Below are positions 53,675 through 64,000 of a DNA stretch of 64,000 nucleotides, one piece after another (the stretch's first letter is position 1; every line of letters begins with the position of its first letter). This stretch comes from Fragilariopsis cylindrus CCMP1102. Lineage: Eukaryota; Bacillariophyta; Bacillariophyceae; Bacillariales; Bacillariaceae. Where the stretch lies: the NCBI GenBank assembly GCA_900095095.1, contig FMBT01000320.1, forward strand, positions 341,240 to 405,239, read 5' to 3'. A program made the translations under genes and the position numbers. Under the pieces are notes generated by a model. It was not told the origin of the DNA and ran no database searches. It was given only the letters and a program-made list of their open reading frames with translations.

Positions 53675-54477
53675 TGTACGTTTCACAGACAATCGATGAT
53701 TGGTGAAACAGGATTATAATAGTCTTACTCTTCGGTCTTGTAAGATTCTATTAAAGCTGGAAGGGTTGATACTCTTGACCCTTATATTGAAAGACTACTC
53801 ACGGTTGTTCTACCAGGATATCTAACCCCTTCTTGTCAGCGAAACTTCCGTAGAAGAATGGCGTAACTTTCTGTAGATATATCTATAGTAACGTCGTACG
53901 ATACTAACGATGATGTTCAAACGCAAAAGTTGTTATTAACACACTTGTTTATTTAGTCTATGGTTATTACAATTTCTCAACAATAAAAGACAGTAATTGT
54001 TCATTTCTCGTAATCGAGGTAATTCTGCTCTTTTCTTCGTATTTTAGTATTGCGGTTTCCAGTAACCCTGCATACAACTTTCTGTTCCTAACTCACTTCG
54101 CCTCAATGCATATATATCGCATTAGCGGTTCAAAGGTGGACATCGACATCTGTTCGACTTCCATATGTATAACACTCTTCATAATCGTGTTCTATGTATT
54201 CGGACACTCTTCTTAATCGTGTTCCGATTTGTATAAATATACCTAAGCACTTCTCTTATTTGCGCTCGGTTCCAATTGCTTCGACAACGGCTTCGACAAG
54301 GTTACTTCAACTCCAACAGTACGATGTTGGCTTTTAGCTAACTTTCGGTTCTCTTTTATCTCAATAATGCATACACGTGCATTTCTCCTCACTAATCTGA
54401 TCGCGCTTGTATTTCTACTCCGCGGGGCTTATGTACGACATATGACTCCTACATCGAGTACTATGTATAATTTAACA
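53675..54477 (-). repeat. 3' LTR of the Copia element
   Basis: 803 bp, direct repeat of 62466-63268. The stop codon of the pol frame (54474-54472) lies inside it. Contains a TATATTTATA stretch on the minus strand (about 54234-54243) that could serve as a TATA box. Confidence 0.95.
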
Positions 54478-55920
54478 CTCCCCATTGGTCGTAACGATTT
54501 CTGCTAACTCTGATTCAGTAATGTGACGATCGACTTCTAATGTATCATCAAAATATAACGCGGCCGTGTTACCTCCAAAATGAAAGATTGGGCGGATCAA
54601 TTCGTACGTACTTTGATAACCCCAATGTTTCGTAAGTATATCTGCAATATTACTTTCCGATTTAATATGTTGCAGGTTAATGAAACCACTTGCAATTAAG
54701 CTTCTAACAAAGTGAAATGACAGAATGTTATGTCGTTTATGTAACTTTGCGTCCGGTATGGTTGCACTATTGATCATCGCGTCATTGTCTCCCCATGCGT
54801 AGTCTTCATCTCCTACTGGTACTCCAAGGTATCGTAGATACTGTCGGTGATCTATGATCTGTTCGAAACAGGTTCGACATGCCAGGAATTCAGATCCGTA
54901 TGTTGCGGTTTCCGTGGTAGATTGTTTCTTGGAATACCAATCAACGGGAGTCTTGTTGTAGAAGTGAACTACACCTGTAACTGCTTTTCCTGATAGTACG
55001 TCATGCATTAGATTTGCATCGAAGTAATGGGTCAAAACGATTCGTTTTCCCAGTGGAGTTGGTGCATCTTTAGGGATGTCTTCAGTTGGGTTTCCATATA
55101 CAGAATGGCTCCAATCGTAGGGTGGCATTGGTGGAATACCGGAATAGTCTGGTTCATCAACTCGAAACCGTAGTTTGAAATGCCTGAACTTGCATAAGAA
55201 TCCGTAGATACGCTTGATTCTTTCAAGATGTCCCTTTCGTGGTTGCGCTCTAAAGCTTGATAAGCTCATTACTGCGGATTGTATATCCCATCGTCCAATA
55301 GAGATTGCCCATTGCATAGCTCCTATTAATGATTGATATATTTCAATACCGTCTTGGTCAAGAAACTCGGTTACATCAAGTTCTGGATGGTCTCCCTTCA
55401 CTAGCGGTGATCTGTGCTTCTGGTTAGGCAATTCCTTGAAATATTGCTTGTAGGCATCTTCCATCTTGTCTATGTACCGGCTTGGGTCCATACATAATAC
55501 TCCATCAGAGTCTCTTTCAAATCCACAGCCTAAGTGGAAGTTAACTTCTCCTGAACCTTTCAGTTTGAAGTTGTACGGTGCTGACGACAGCTGGTTTAGG
55601 AACTCCCTAGGATTCTCCATAACAATGCATAGGTCATCAACATATGTGGCCACATATTCGTACACGTCTCTTGTAGGACATTTTCTCATGAAAATACTTG
55701 ATTCTGCTTTGGATGGGTAGAATCCTAGGTCGCGTAGACAATCAGATAGCAAAATGTTGAATGCTTTTCCGCTAAGTCTTAATCCGTAAAGAGCCTTATC
55801 GATGATAAGAAGGTTTCCTTGTAGCTCCCCAAATTCTGGCCCTGCTTTGATGCATACCTTTTCGGTGGTCTTTGCTTCAAGATAAGCATTTCCAATATCA
55901 GTAGCCCATGGGTCATGCCG
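54472..55920 (-). pseudogene. Copia reverse transcriptase (catalytic part) and RNase H
   Basis: Open from about 55920 down to the stop at 54474-54472. It starts with ATDIGNAYLEAKTTE, which contains the first catalytic Asp of RT, then KALYGLRLSGKAF and the YVDD active site in VATYVDDLCIVM. RNase H follows with TPVDWYSKKQSTTETATYGS, GDNDAMI and SNIADILTKHWG. The part itself looks intact, but it has no start of its own and is out of frame with the upstream RT segment. Confidence 0.85.
54478..54486 (-). other. Polypurine tract
   Basis: AATGGGGAG on the minus strand directly before TGTTAAAT of the 3' LTR, the expected place and composition of the plus-strand primer of an LTR retrotransposon. Confidence 0.8.
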
Positions 55921-57026
55921 TTAAGTTCTCCTAAGAATATGCATGTACGTAATCCGCGTAATGAAACAACACCTGAGTAAACAGATTCGAGTGGCGTATC
56001 CGTTAGGTTACCATTAGCTACAACTCGAGCTTTATGCCTGCCATCGTGTTTCACATCAAAGATAGTATGAACTTTGATCTTGCGATAACCTTCTGGTATC
56101 TTTGCATCATGGAATTCTCCCTTGTTCTTGAATACTGCATAATCCGTTAATTGTGCATGTTCCAATACATTTGCTTCTTGCCATTTATGATTACCGTTCC
56201 TTTCGTCAAACTCAAGGGCTTCCTTGTAGTTACGCGGTATAGAGAATCCATACTTGTACTTAGGAGTAACACGGAAGGATCGTAGCTTGGCTTGTTTCAC
56301 AAGTCGTCGAATATGCTTATCTCGGTTAGCAATTCTTTTAAAGCGTTTCCATCCTTCCAATTCGAGTAGGTCAAATTTCTTGGCGTAGATAGCAAGATCA
56401 ACAGGAATGTCCTTAGCAAGGAAGTCCAATGGTTCGACCGAAATTGCTCCCGTTTCCCAAGCTGTTCTGACGTTGTAGTCACTCCCCATTCTATCCTTGT
56501 GTCCCACAGGAGTATGTACGTGTCCTAAGATAGTACGAAATTTCCAATGATGTCCGTCTTCATTGTTCTGTTCTCTTTCGATGTAGTCCAGAATTTCGTT
56601 GTACGACATGATGTCTTCTTGGGAACTGTGATCATAGTTTAGCTTGAACTTGATTAGATTCATATCCTTTTCAACTTTGCCTTCAAAGTCTTTGATAAGT
56701 TCTACAACTCGTGCTCTATTAACTTCACCTCTCTCGTCGGGTTTGGTTAGGAAAACTCTTCCTACTAGATCACTTGGTGGGGGCGCTATTGCTACCAACG
56801 GTTTGCCGTCGTCTCCGAGTATCGCGTTGCCATTTTCGTCTTTAAGAGGAAACTCAAATTCTTTTCCCAAAAGATATTCATTCTCCCCATTTTCTCGAAG
56901 ATAGACAAATGAATCTAGCTGTTCCTTGATAGATGTGTCACGTTGCTTGAGGACTTGTTGACGAGTTGCGGTAGACGGCCGTGGGTTGGTGGGATGGTTG
57001 ATATCAGTATTATTGACTTGGGTCAA
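55779..57026 (-). pseudogene. Copia linker and N-terminal RT segment
   Basis: A 415-codon frame covers the region between integrase and RT, ending with the RT fingers (FDVKHDGRHKARVVANGN, then SGVVSLRGLRTCIFLGELNG). Downstream of about 55925 the correct RT sense moves to another frame (see 54472-55920), and this frame reads nonsense to 55779. The shift lies in GGGTCATGCCGTTAAG (55910-55925). Confidence 0.8.
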
Positions 57027-57244
57027 TAGTGTGGTAACTCCTTTAACGTTTAAGTTTTGAAGGGGTTTATGTCGTGAACTACGTCGTAAACCTTTATCCT
57101 TAGTTTTATCCAGAGGATTTAAGTCGCTTAAACGCTTCTGTTTTACATGACGTTGTGGTCCAGTAGGAGATGCACGTTTTGGCGACGCCGTTTTAAAATG
57201 ACCAGTCTGCTGTTCATTCGAGTCGTTAAATCTTGCATCTAATT

Positions 57245-58072
57245 CTACCTGGAGTTGAATTTCGATATCCTTGGATATTGCTGATTCATCAAAACGTTAA
57301 AAGTATTTCCCGAGGTTACTTCTTTTAACTTGTTGTTAGCAATATCTTCTGCCGGAGAAAGGATATTTTCAACATTGAATAGATCTTTGTCTACCGTGAC
57401 AGGATCTTCGCGTAGGTTCTTCATCGTATTGTCTCGTGCAGTACGTATGGCTGAGCGACAAATTTCGTTTCCAGTTGTATCGGAAATGATTTTGTAGGTC
57501 ATCTTGTTACCGATATGTTCGGAGATTCCTACCCATCGACCTCTCATTTCTTTGGATTTACTTGGGAAATGTTGTTCTGATTCATCAACGAGATAATAAA
57601 CAGGTTCCCAAAAATAAAAGTATAGCAGAGGGCTAATATCAGTCATTTGAAATGTTGCGATTTGTAGTGGGCTCTTGTTTCCCTCTCCGATGTTTGGATC
57701 AACACAATTGTTGAGGCAGAATATAACATAAGATAATGCTAGAAACCAAACGTAGGGAGGGCATCCGCTGCGGTCCATTACTCGGTTTGTGTACCGTTTG
57801 ACAGTTTGCCATCGATTTTCAGCATAGTTTTGGTGCTGATATTTGGATTCGCATTGCCATAATGAAATACAAATGTCTCGAAGGTACACTGCGTTTTTCC
57901 ATCCTCGATACATAGGAGCATTATCTGCTACTAGTCCAGTGGGACATCCTCTTTGACGGACACGATCTTGGAAGCAAAGTAGAAAGTCTTCAGCATTCTG
58001 ATGTTTGACTTTATATGCATCGGTGAGTTTTCGATTTTCGTCCCACGAAGATATGTGCACATTTCTCACCAC
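57245..58072 (-). pseudogene. Copia integrase core, 3' part
   Basis: Contains GLVADNAPMYRGWKN with the second catalytic Asp, YQHQNYAENRWQTVKRYTN with the Glu of DDE, PYVWFLALSYVIFCLNN, and PLLYFYFWEPVYYLVD, GRWVGISEHIGNKMTY of the downstream domain. It overlaps the preceding frame over 58011-58072, where the same DNA is read in two frames; the sense passes from one to the other there. Confidence 0.82.
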
Positions 58073-59783
58073 CGTTGCATGCAGGAGTATCTGAATAGAT
58101 CATGTCGGTGGCATCGTCTTCATCACGGCGTTTAAGATTCGCAGAAGGATTAGGTGATTTGAACATCTTGTGCAGATATGAGGCTGGGGGTAGTTTCATA
58201 TTTTGAGTTGTATGCTTGAAGGTAGCTTTAACAACAGAAGCAGGTAGATGTGCAAAGTACTTCCTTTTGGATTCATAATCGATGACCGTGGGTACAGAAT
58301 ATCTTGGTGTAAGAGGATTCATTACATTAGCAATGTCGGTAGCATTAATGTCATATTGTTCATAATAATCGAGTCTTCCTTGATAGATTAGACGTTGAGT
58401 AGATTCATCCATTAAAAAGTCTTCCCAGTATTCGTGTTCAGTCGGTCTGAAGGTAGATAAGTCATCAAGATACGAGGTGTCTGATATTGTATCTACGAAT
58501 ACTGTGGAGTCCTGGGGTTTATCTACTGAATCGTAGAATAGTAGATCGTCCATCTTCATTTCTTCAATAACGTCGTCGATGATATTAGGTTGAAGTGGAT
58601 GAGGATCCGTTGAAAAGAACTCGATGCCGTCTACCATTGTAGGGGATTCGTTATCATTGACCATATTATCAATAATTGGGATTGGTAAATCATTAGCTGT
58701 AACAGCAGATGGTTTCTTATCAATCAGTTCTTGTTTAGAGGCTGCAGCTTTGAGTCGTTTCTCTTTGATTCGGATACGGCGTTTGAGCTTACTTTTTCTA
58801 AGTCGAGGACATTCAATTTTCTCCCCATTGGAGTCATCGATTGGATCGTTCCATACAATTGTAGTTGGTTGCTTGAATTTATTAACTACAGGTTCATCAT
58901 CACTTGAGGAATCTTCTTCATCACCTGAGGAATCTTCTTCTTGAGCTCGACATTGTAAACCAGGCATAGATCCAACACTGTCATCATCATCATGTTCAAT
59001 TTCAACGGTTTGAACTGTTGCACGTATTGGTCTATGTTCTTGTTTAGAAAGATAGTCGTAATTAATATTACCTTCTTGATCGTAGAACTCGTTGATAGCG
59101 GAACGTGGCATAGGAGGAAATTGCTTGAGCATTTCTTCAGGTGTACGGCTATCGTCATTCAGATTAGGATTCCATTCCGCAGGTGAAGTAAACTGTACAT
59201 GTGTAAGCTCTTTAATTTCATCATTGGTAGGATACGTTTGGCGAATGTACGGTAATCCAGAGCGTATAGATAAAGGTAACTGATATCCGTCTGCAGTTTG
59301 AATACGTTGTGGTCCGCCATAGGCTGTCGCTGTATCTCCAACGAGATTATTATGCGCTTGGAACTGACATTTCGAATGGATCGATTTTTCTTGTTCAGGT
59401 ACATGAGCATATTGATGAAATATGGCTAGAATCTTGCCTCTGTTTGTAACAATTACAGAACAAAACGTTCCAAGTCTCTTGCCAGTCATTTGATGATCAC
59501 CTGCAATACCTATATTGACACGTCGTCCGTCAGCATTGTAAGACATGAGTCTCATATCTCTGCCTCCAATTCCACCATTAGCTCCGCCATCCATTAATGC
59601 GAGTGGTTCATTAAAGAATTTCGTTGCATTAACGGAGACGACGTAGTTGTCTTTGGAAGTATTTGGTAGATGACAATCGACTTGATCAAAACGATGATTG
59701 ATTTTAGCCATAGCTGCCGTATATGCGATATGACCAACAACTTTACCATCTTTACCTATTACTGGTGTGGTTTTGTTGGCCAT
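58011..59783 (-). pseudogene. Copia protease and start of integrase
   Basis: 590-codon frame from ATG 59783. Near residue 63 is LALMDGGANGGIGG, the D-(G/S)-G-A protease motif of CoDi-type elements, followed by VNIGIAGDHQMTG. A long acidic spacer follows (about 255-330). Near the end, DATDMIYSDTPACNGGEKCA and IFVGRKS carry the first catalytic Asp of the integrase; the frame then ends prematurely. Confidence 0.82.
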
Positions 59784-59789
59784 GAATCG

Positions 59790-62273
59790 ACGTGGATCGG
59801 CTAAGGCAGCTCAGTCTTCCTTGGTAATTCCTTCTTCTTGAGTATACCTTGATTGGGCTGTCTTCGTCTTGCTGCATTTGCCGTCAAATCAGTTGCTTCT
59901 ATGACAGATGTATCGTCAGCATCATCAGGCGTCGTATACGTAGGTATGCCTCTGATTGGCCGGATGCGTCGGAGTCATATCCTTCAAAATCGCTAATGTA
60001 GACACTAACTCACTATTTTTCTTAGCACCTTGCTTAGTGGGATGGTTTTTTGATTTTAAGAAATCTGTTTCTTAATATCATTGGGTGCCTTACTCCATGC
60101 AATCCGTAAATCTCTTGGACACTTTTCGAAGATTGGTTTCGGTATTTCAGTGTCAGGGTCTCTCTCACGAGGAGGGCGACGGTTCTTCTGGAATGCTGCA
60201 TAGGCTTGGCATTGTACTTTCAGCGTGTTCGGTCATAGGTTCGTTGGATACGGACATATGAGCTAAGAACTCGTCAATGCCATCGTCAGTGTCGCCATAG
60301 TCTACATTCATTCTTCATTGTAAAATGATTCTGATGTAGCTTGATGAGCTTGACGGGATGGTTTCTTGTATGGCGTATATAGATCATGATTCTTGGCTGA
60401 TTTGATAAGAAACGTGATGTACTCATAATACGTAACAGGTCTAGATGATCCAGCTAAAGCGCTTCCTCGTTTACTATCTTGACATGATTGCCAGGAGTTA
60501 ATTAACGCGGAATCGGTCATGACTGCTGTTTGCAATAATGTTATCTTTACCGAATCATCCATGACGTTAGTAGCTAGTTGATCGTACCGTCTGGAGGTAT
60601 CTTGAAATGAAGTAAGAAATTCATGTCTTGTGTTGAAATCGCTGAATTTCAATGCAATTAATTTCTTCATCAGTGTGGTTGTAAGCTATCTGAGCTGCAT
60701 CTGAGTCATTCTGATGATCTTCGTGATTTCTCCATACATATAACGGATCGTCTGGACGGACCATAAGAAGACCTAGACCTTCGGGGTTCTTAAGAACTAC
60801 ACACAAGATTTGAGCGAAGTAATTAACTTGAAGTCTTGCTAGTTCTGCATCGGGTCCACTACGTACTGAGCATGTTGATGATCGAAGATCGGGATTGAAA
60901 TTAGGATCCAATACTCTTTCCAATGTATCTTGGATAATTTGTCTTTTAAAATTTAGTTTCCAATCTTGATAGAAAGCATCGTTGTTGATGGTCGGGTATT
61001 TTACAGGATCTCGAGGCTTTCGATTCCAACTGATAAGTGCGCTTCATCATCTTTTAAAGTGATAGGGCCTGAAACTATCATTGTTGGTGAGCCAGGAGCA
61101 CCTGTTGTAGTCGTTGCTGGTATAACTAACGTTCGAAGAATATGTAGCTTTACCAGTTATTGCACGTTTCCAGTTTAACATATCCGCATAATCCCATGTA
61201 GACGGATCGTCACAATCGATGACTCCACCAGCAAGAGCAACGGCAGCAGCGGTCTCTAGATAACAACAAAAGTGTACACAGTTTTGTACTTCCTTGAGTG
61301 GTGTTATATGGAGAGTCTCTTCGGTGCCTGCAGTGGTTGGCTTTTTGTATTTAAACGTTGGCAAATCATCAATTTCAATAGAACGAAATTGTTCAAATGT
61401 GTGGATGTGGTTCTGATCTAACACAAGGTATATCGGATTTGTTGCCGTCGTACATTTCAACATATTCACCAAGAGGACTTCGAGTTGCGCATCGAAAGGA
61501 GTGGTCGCCATCTTGGGTGAGCTAGTATTACTAGGCGTAATGTTAGTAGCAAATGCACGTCGGGTTGTTAAGTTACGGACTCTGAAATTGCAGATCTCGG
61601 TTAGCAATGTATCAAGGCGTTCTGTTAACGGTAACTCTGGAAGAGAAGGTAAAGGAGGAGTCTCTGGAAGAGAAGGTAGAGGTACGTTAATAGGAACTGG
61701 ATTTCTGGCAGTAATTTCGTAACCTTTTACGTAAGGATCGTGTACTGTTGGAAATGTTCCGAGCGTAAAAGACGTATCAATGACTTCTTCAATAGGTTCA
61801 GGTGGACTGGGACGTTCCGGAACACTAGATGTATCTGTACTTGAACTATCTGGTAGAGGTAGTCTAGGCGGAGAGACGTAGAGTGGATCGCCGGGGCGTA
61901 AGCCGCTATAAGCGCTTGCTGTGCTTTCGTCTTCTTCTCTAGCTGTGTTTACTTCTACCTGGATATTTAAAAGATTATTTTCTATATCGGCTTCCTCTTG
62001 ATTAGTATCACCAGATGGTGTATATCTAATAGTCGGAGCTCTTGAACGAGTAGTTCTGCGCGGGTTCGGTGTGTGAACGTTATAACCTAGAGAGGTTAGT
62101 TCAGTCCGATGGTTAGCGTCTGCCCAAAAAGGGGGACTACGAGTTCCTTCACCTAACGCTTCGGGCGCTTGGTTTCCACTTGTTGCTTCGGAATAAGTGG
62201 ATCTACTATCGTTATCACTTCCTTCAGTAGGTAGTGTTTCGTTAGTATCCTCTTGTTCTTCTTGCTGGCTCAT
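59790..62273 (-). pseudogene. Copia gag region, several frameshifts
   Basis: ATG 62273 opens a 408-codon frame (Pro/Ser/Thr-rich N-terminus, then EVLLVNMLKCTTATNPIYLV, typical of CoDi gag) to 61047. The sense then changes frame near 61090 and 61025, continues through YQDWKLNFKRQIIQDTLERV and DPLYVWRNHEDHQND, and shifts again near 60640 into KLIALKFSDFNTRHEFLTSF. Further changes near 60300-60200 and about 60060 (NRRPPRERDPDTEIPK, then CPRDLRIAWSKAPNDIKK) precede the protease frame. At least five shifts make gag non-functional as read. Confidence 0.78.
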
Positions 62274-62465
62274 TCACAGTTGAATGGCTTCTCTAGTTCT
62301 TATTTGTTAAGACTTGAGGTTATTGTAATTTAGACTTCTTTCGAGATCGTTAATTCAATAATTACAATTAAATATAATTGGATCTCCGGTCCTTTTGTCG
62401 TTCAGATGAACTAAAAAGAAAGTTGATCAGCACGTTTATAGGATAAACCGTGCGACTGTTAATCT

Positions 62466-63268
62466 TGTACGTTTCACAGACAATCGATGATTGGTGAAAC
62501 AGGATTATAATAGTCTTACTCTTCGGTCTTGTAAGATTCTATTAAAGCTGGAAGGGTTGATACTCTTGACCCTTATATTGAAAGACTACTCACGGTTGTT
62601 CTACCAGGATATCTAACCCCTTCTTTGTCAGCGAAACTTCCGTAGAAGAATGGCGTAACTTTCTGTAGATATATCTATAGTAACGTCGTACGATACTAAC
62701 GATGATGTTCAAACGCAAAAGTTGTTATTAACACACTTGTTTATTTAGTCTATGGTTATTACAATTTCTCAACAATAAAAGACAGTAATTGTTCATTTCT
62801 CGTAATCGAGGTAATTCTGCTCTTTTCTTCGTATTTTAGTATTGCGGTTTCCAGTAACCCTGCATACAACTTTCTGTTCCTAACTCACTTCGCCTCAATG
62901 CATATATATCGCATTAGCGGTTCAAAGGTGGACATCGACATCTGTTCGACTTCCATATGTATAACACTCTTCATAATCGTGTTCTATGTATTCGGACACT
63001 CTTCTAATCGTGTTCCGATTTGTATAAATATACCTAAGCACTTCTCTTATTTGCGCTCGGTTCCAATTGCTTCGACAACGGCTTCGACAAGGTCACTTCA
63101 ACTCCAACAGTACGATGTTGGCTTTTAGCTAACTTTCGGTTCTCTTTTATCTCAATAATGCATACACGTGCATTTCTCCTCACTAATCTGATCGCGCTTG
63201 TATTTCTACTCCGCGGGGCTTATGTACGACATATGACTCCTACATCGAGTACTATGTATAATTTAACA
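62466..63268 (-). repeat. 5' LTR of the Copia element
   Basis: 803 bp. Compared with the 3' LTR: one extra T near 62626, one T less near 63005, and C instead of T near 63093. No other difference seen by eye. Confidence 0.95.
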
Positions 63269-64000
63269 CATACGGGTGATAGGGCATTCGTTCTTCCTTT
63301 AAGAACGGCCCTCGTGAAAATCGATGTATTCAGAATCAAATGGAATCCGGAAACAGTCATTTGATGGAATTTTGGTAGTCCATGGCGATGGAGTATATTA
63401 TTCAATTGATGCCCTTTTAGTGCGGATTCAAGCAGTTCAACTGTGTTGATACCACAGTTGACCAGTTTACGAGTTACCTTGTTGATCAACGATTAGGCTT
63501 GCGTCGTCGTTGATTGATTGATACAGCCACCACTGTGTGGTGTAATAGAACATGGCTTGTGGAAGACCTCGCGTTCATTCATCAGGACCAATTTCAGTGA
63601 TCATCCGATCATACCGAGCTTGTAGAACCTAAAGATGATCGTCGTGTCGGTCTGTCTCTCTTTGAGGTAACGCACTGTATCACCATGTAGGGCAGTCTTG
63701 ATGACATCGATAATTGCTGACGTAGTCTCCTAGCAGCTTCTGCAACACTGCATCCTTCAAAGAGTTCAACTAGTGCAGCAATATCGCGAATTCCCGAGAG
63801 TTTCAGTTTCTCGCGATAACATCAGAGTAGTCAATGAGTGTTCGGAGTAGGAGTATCGTATTCATACTGACGAGAGGGACGTCATCATCATCTAACATCG
63901 TAGCTTTTGATTCGGACGGGTGCCCGTATTTTTGACACGTTGTGCTGTGAGGTACACAACTGTTTCAAAACAATGCGCCTTGTTGATTGTTATGGGAGAT
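63269..64000. other. Right flank of the Copia element, no gene recognised
   Basis: Composition is less AT-rich than most of the window. An 89-codon minus-strand frame (63489-63220) reads INTVELLESALKGHQLNNIL and HRHGLPKFHQMTVSGFHL, which looks protein-like but unrecognised, and it runs into the LTR. Short minus-strand pieces further right (such as ALVELFEGCSVAEAARRLR near 63730-63790) also look protein-like in other frames. It may be a decayed host gene or older element that the Copia element entered. Confidence 0.35.

Larger units (their letters stand above)
53675..63268 (-). mobile_element. Full-length Copia (Ty1-type) LTR retrotransposon, CoDi-like, frameshifted
   Basis: 9.6 kb between two 803-bp direct repeats, transcribed on the minus strand. 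In order from the right: 5' LTR (63268-62466), gag region, protease, integrase, reverse transcriptase, RNase H, polypurine tract (54486-54478), 3' LTR (54477-53675). The integrase-before-RT order is the Copia signature. LTRs begin TGTTAAAT and end CGTACA on the minus strand. By eye they differ at one substitution and two single-base indels, so insertion was recent. The coding region nevertheless needs several frame changes. The layout and sequence style match CoDi elements of diatoms. Confidence 0.93.

Overview
The window reads as nuclear DNA of a diatom, probably pennate. Genes are interrupted by short GT..AG introns, the intergenic DNA is AT-rich, and proteins carry long microsatellite-encoded Asn, Ser, Asp, Gln and Thr tracts. 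Several families present are abundant in diatoms: a DUF6824-type domain, DUF285 repeat proteins with a Cys-rich tail, an LRR C-terminal signature, and a Copia element with a CoDi-like layout. No rRNA, tRNA or CRISPR array was seen. All names are pattern recognition by eye; no database search was possible.

Layout. 1-7.1 kb holds two tandem minus-strand genes for secreted Lys/Ser-rich proteins. The first runs off the left edge. The second continues into a 12-nt repeat array, ten DUF285 repeats and a Cys-rich tail. A frameshifted plus-strand pseudogene follows that shares the tail. 7.5-20.7 kb holds mostly intact genes: an Xaa-Pro dipeptidase (two exons, all five metal ligands present), an unknown acidic Ser-rich protein, an EamA/DMT transporter, a BMT5-like rRNA methyltransferase and a large polyQ DUF6824-type regulator with an in-frame intron. 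20.7-26 kb has no convincing gene. It contains a diverged tandem duplication and a 3.6-kb element with ~210-bp terminal inverted repeats, inside which sits a 504-bp TTAA-flanked element.

26-48.7 kb holds a low-complexity membrane protein, a G-patch (GPATCH4-like) protein, a J-like protein lacking HPD, an LRR pseudogene, a four-exon membrane protein with a PqiA-like C-terminal part, a class-3-type lipase, an unknown protein with three Cys-Tyr-Glu repeats plus poly-Arg and a Cys cluster, an MFS transporter and a small single-pass membrane protein. 48.7-53.6 kb is repeat-rich non-coding DNA with a diverged large duplication and a GA-rich minisatellite. 53.7-63.3 kb is a full-length Copia LTR retrotransposon on the minus strand. 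Its two 803-bp LTRs are almost identical, but gag and pol are broken by several frameshifts. The last 0.7 kb has no recognised gene.

The genes do not form an obvious pathway. The most interesting elements are the Lys/Ser-rich secreted paralog pair, the eukaryotic PqiA-like protein, the CYE-repeat protein, a shared upstream sequence in front of two neighbouring minus-strand genes, and the contrast between young LTRs and a broken coding region in the Copia element.
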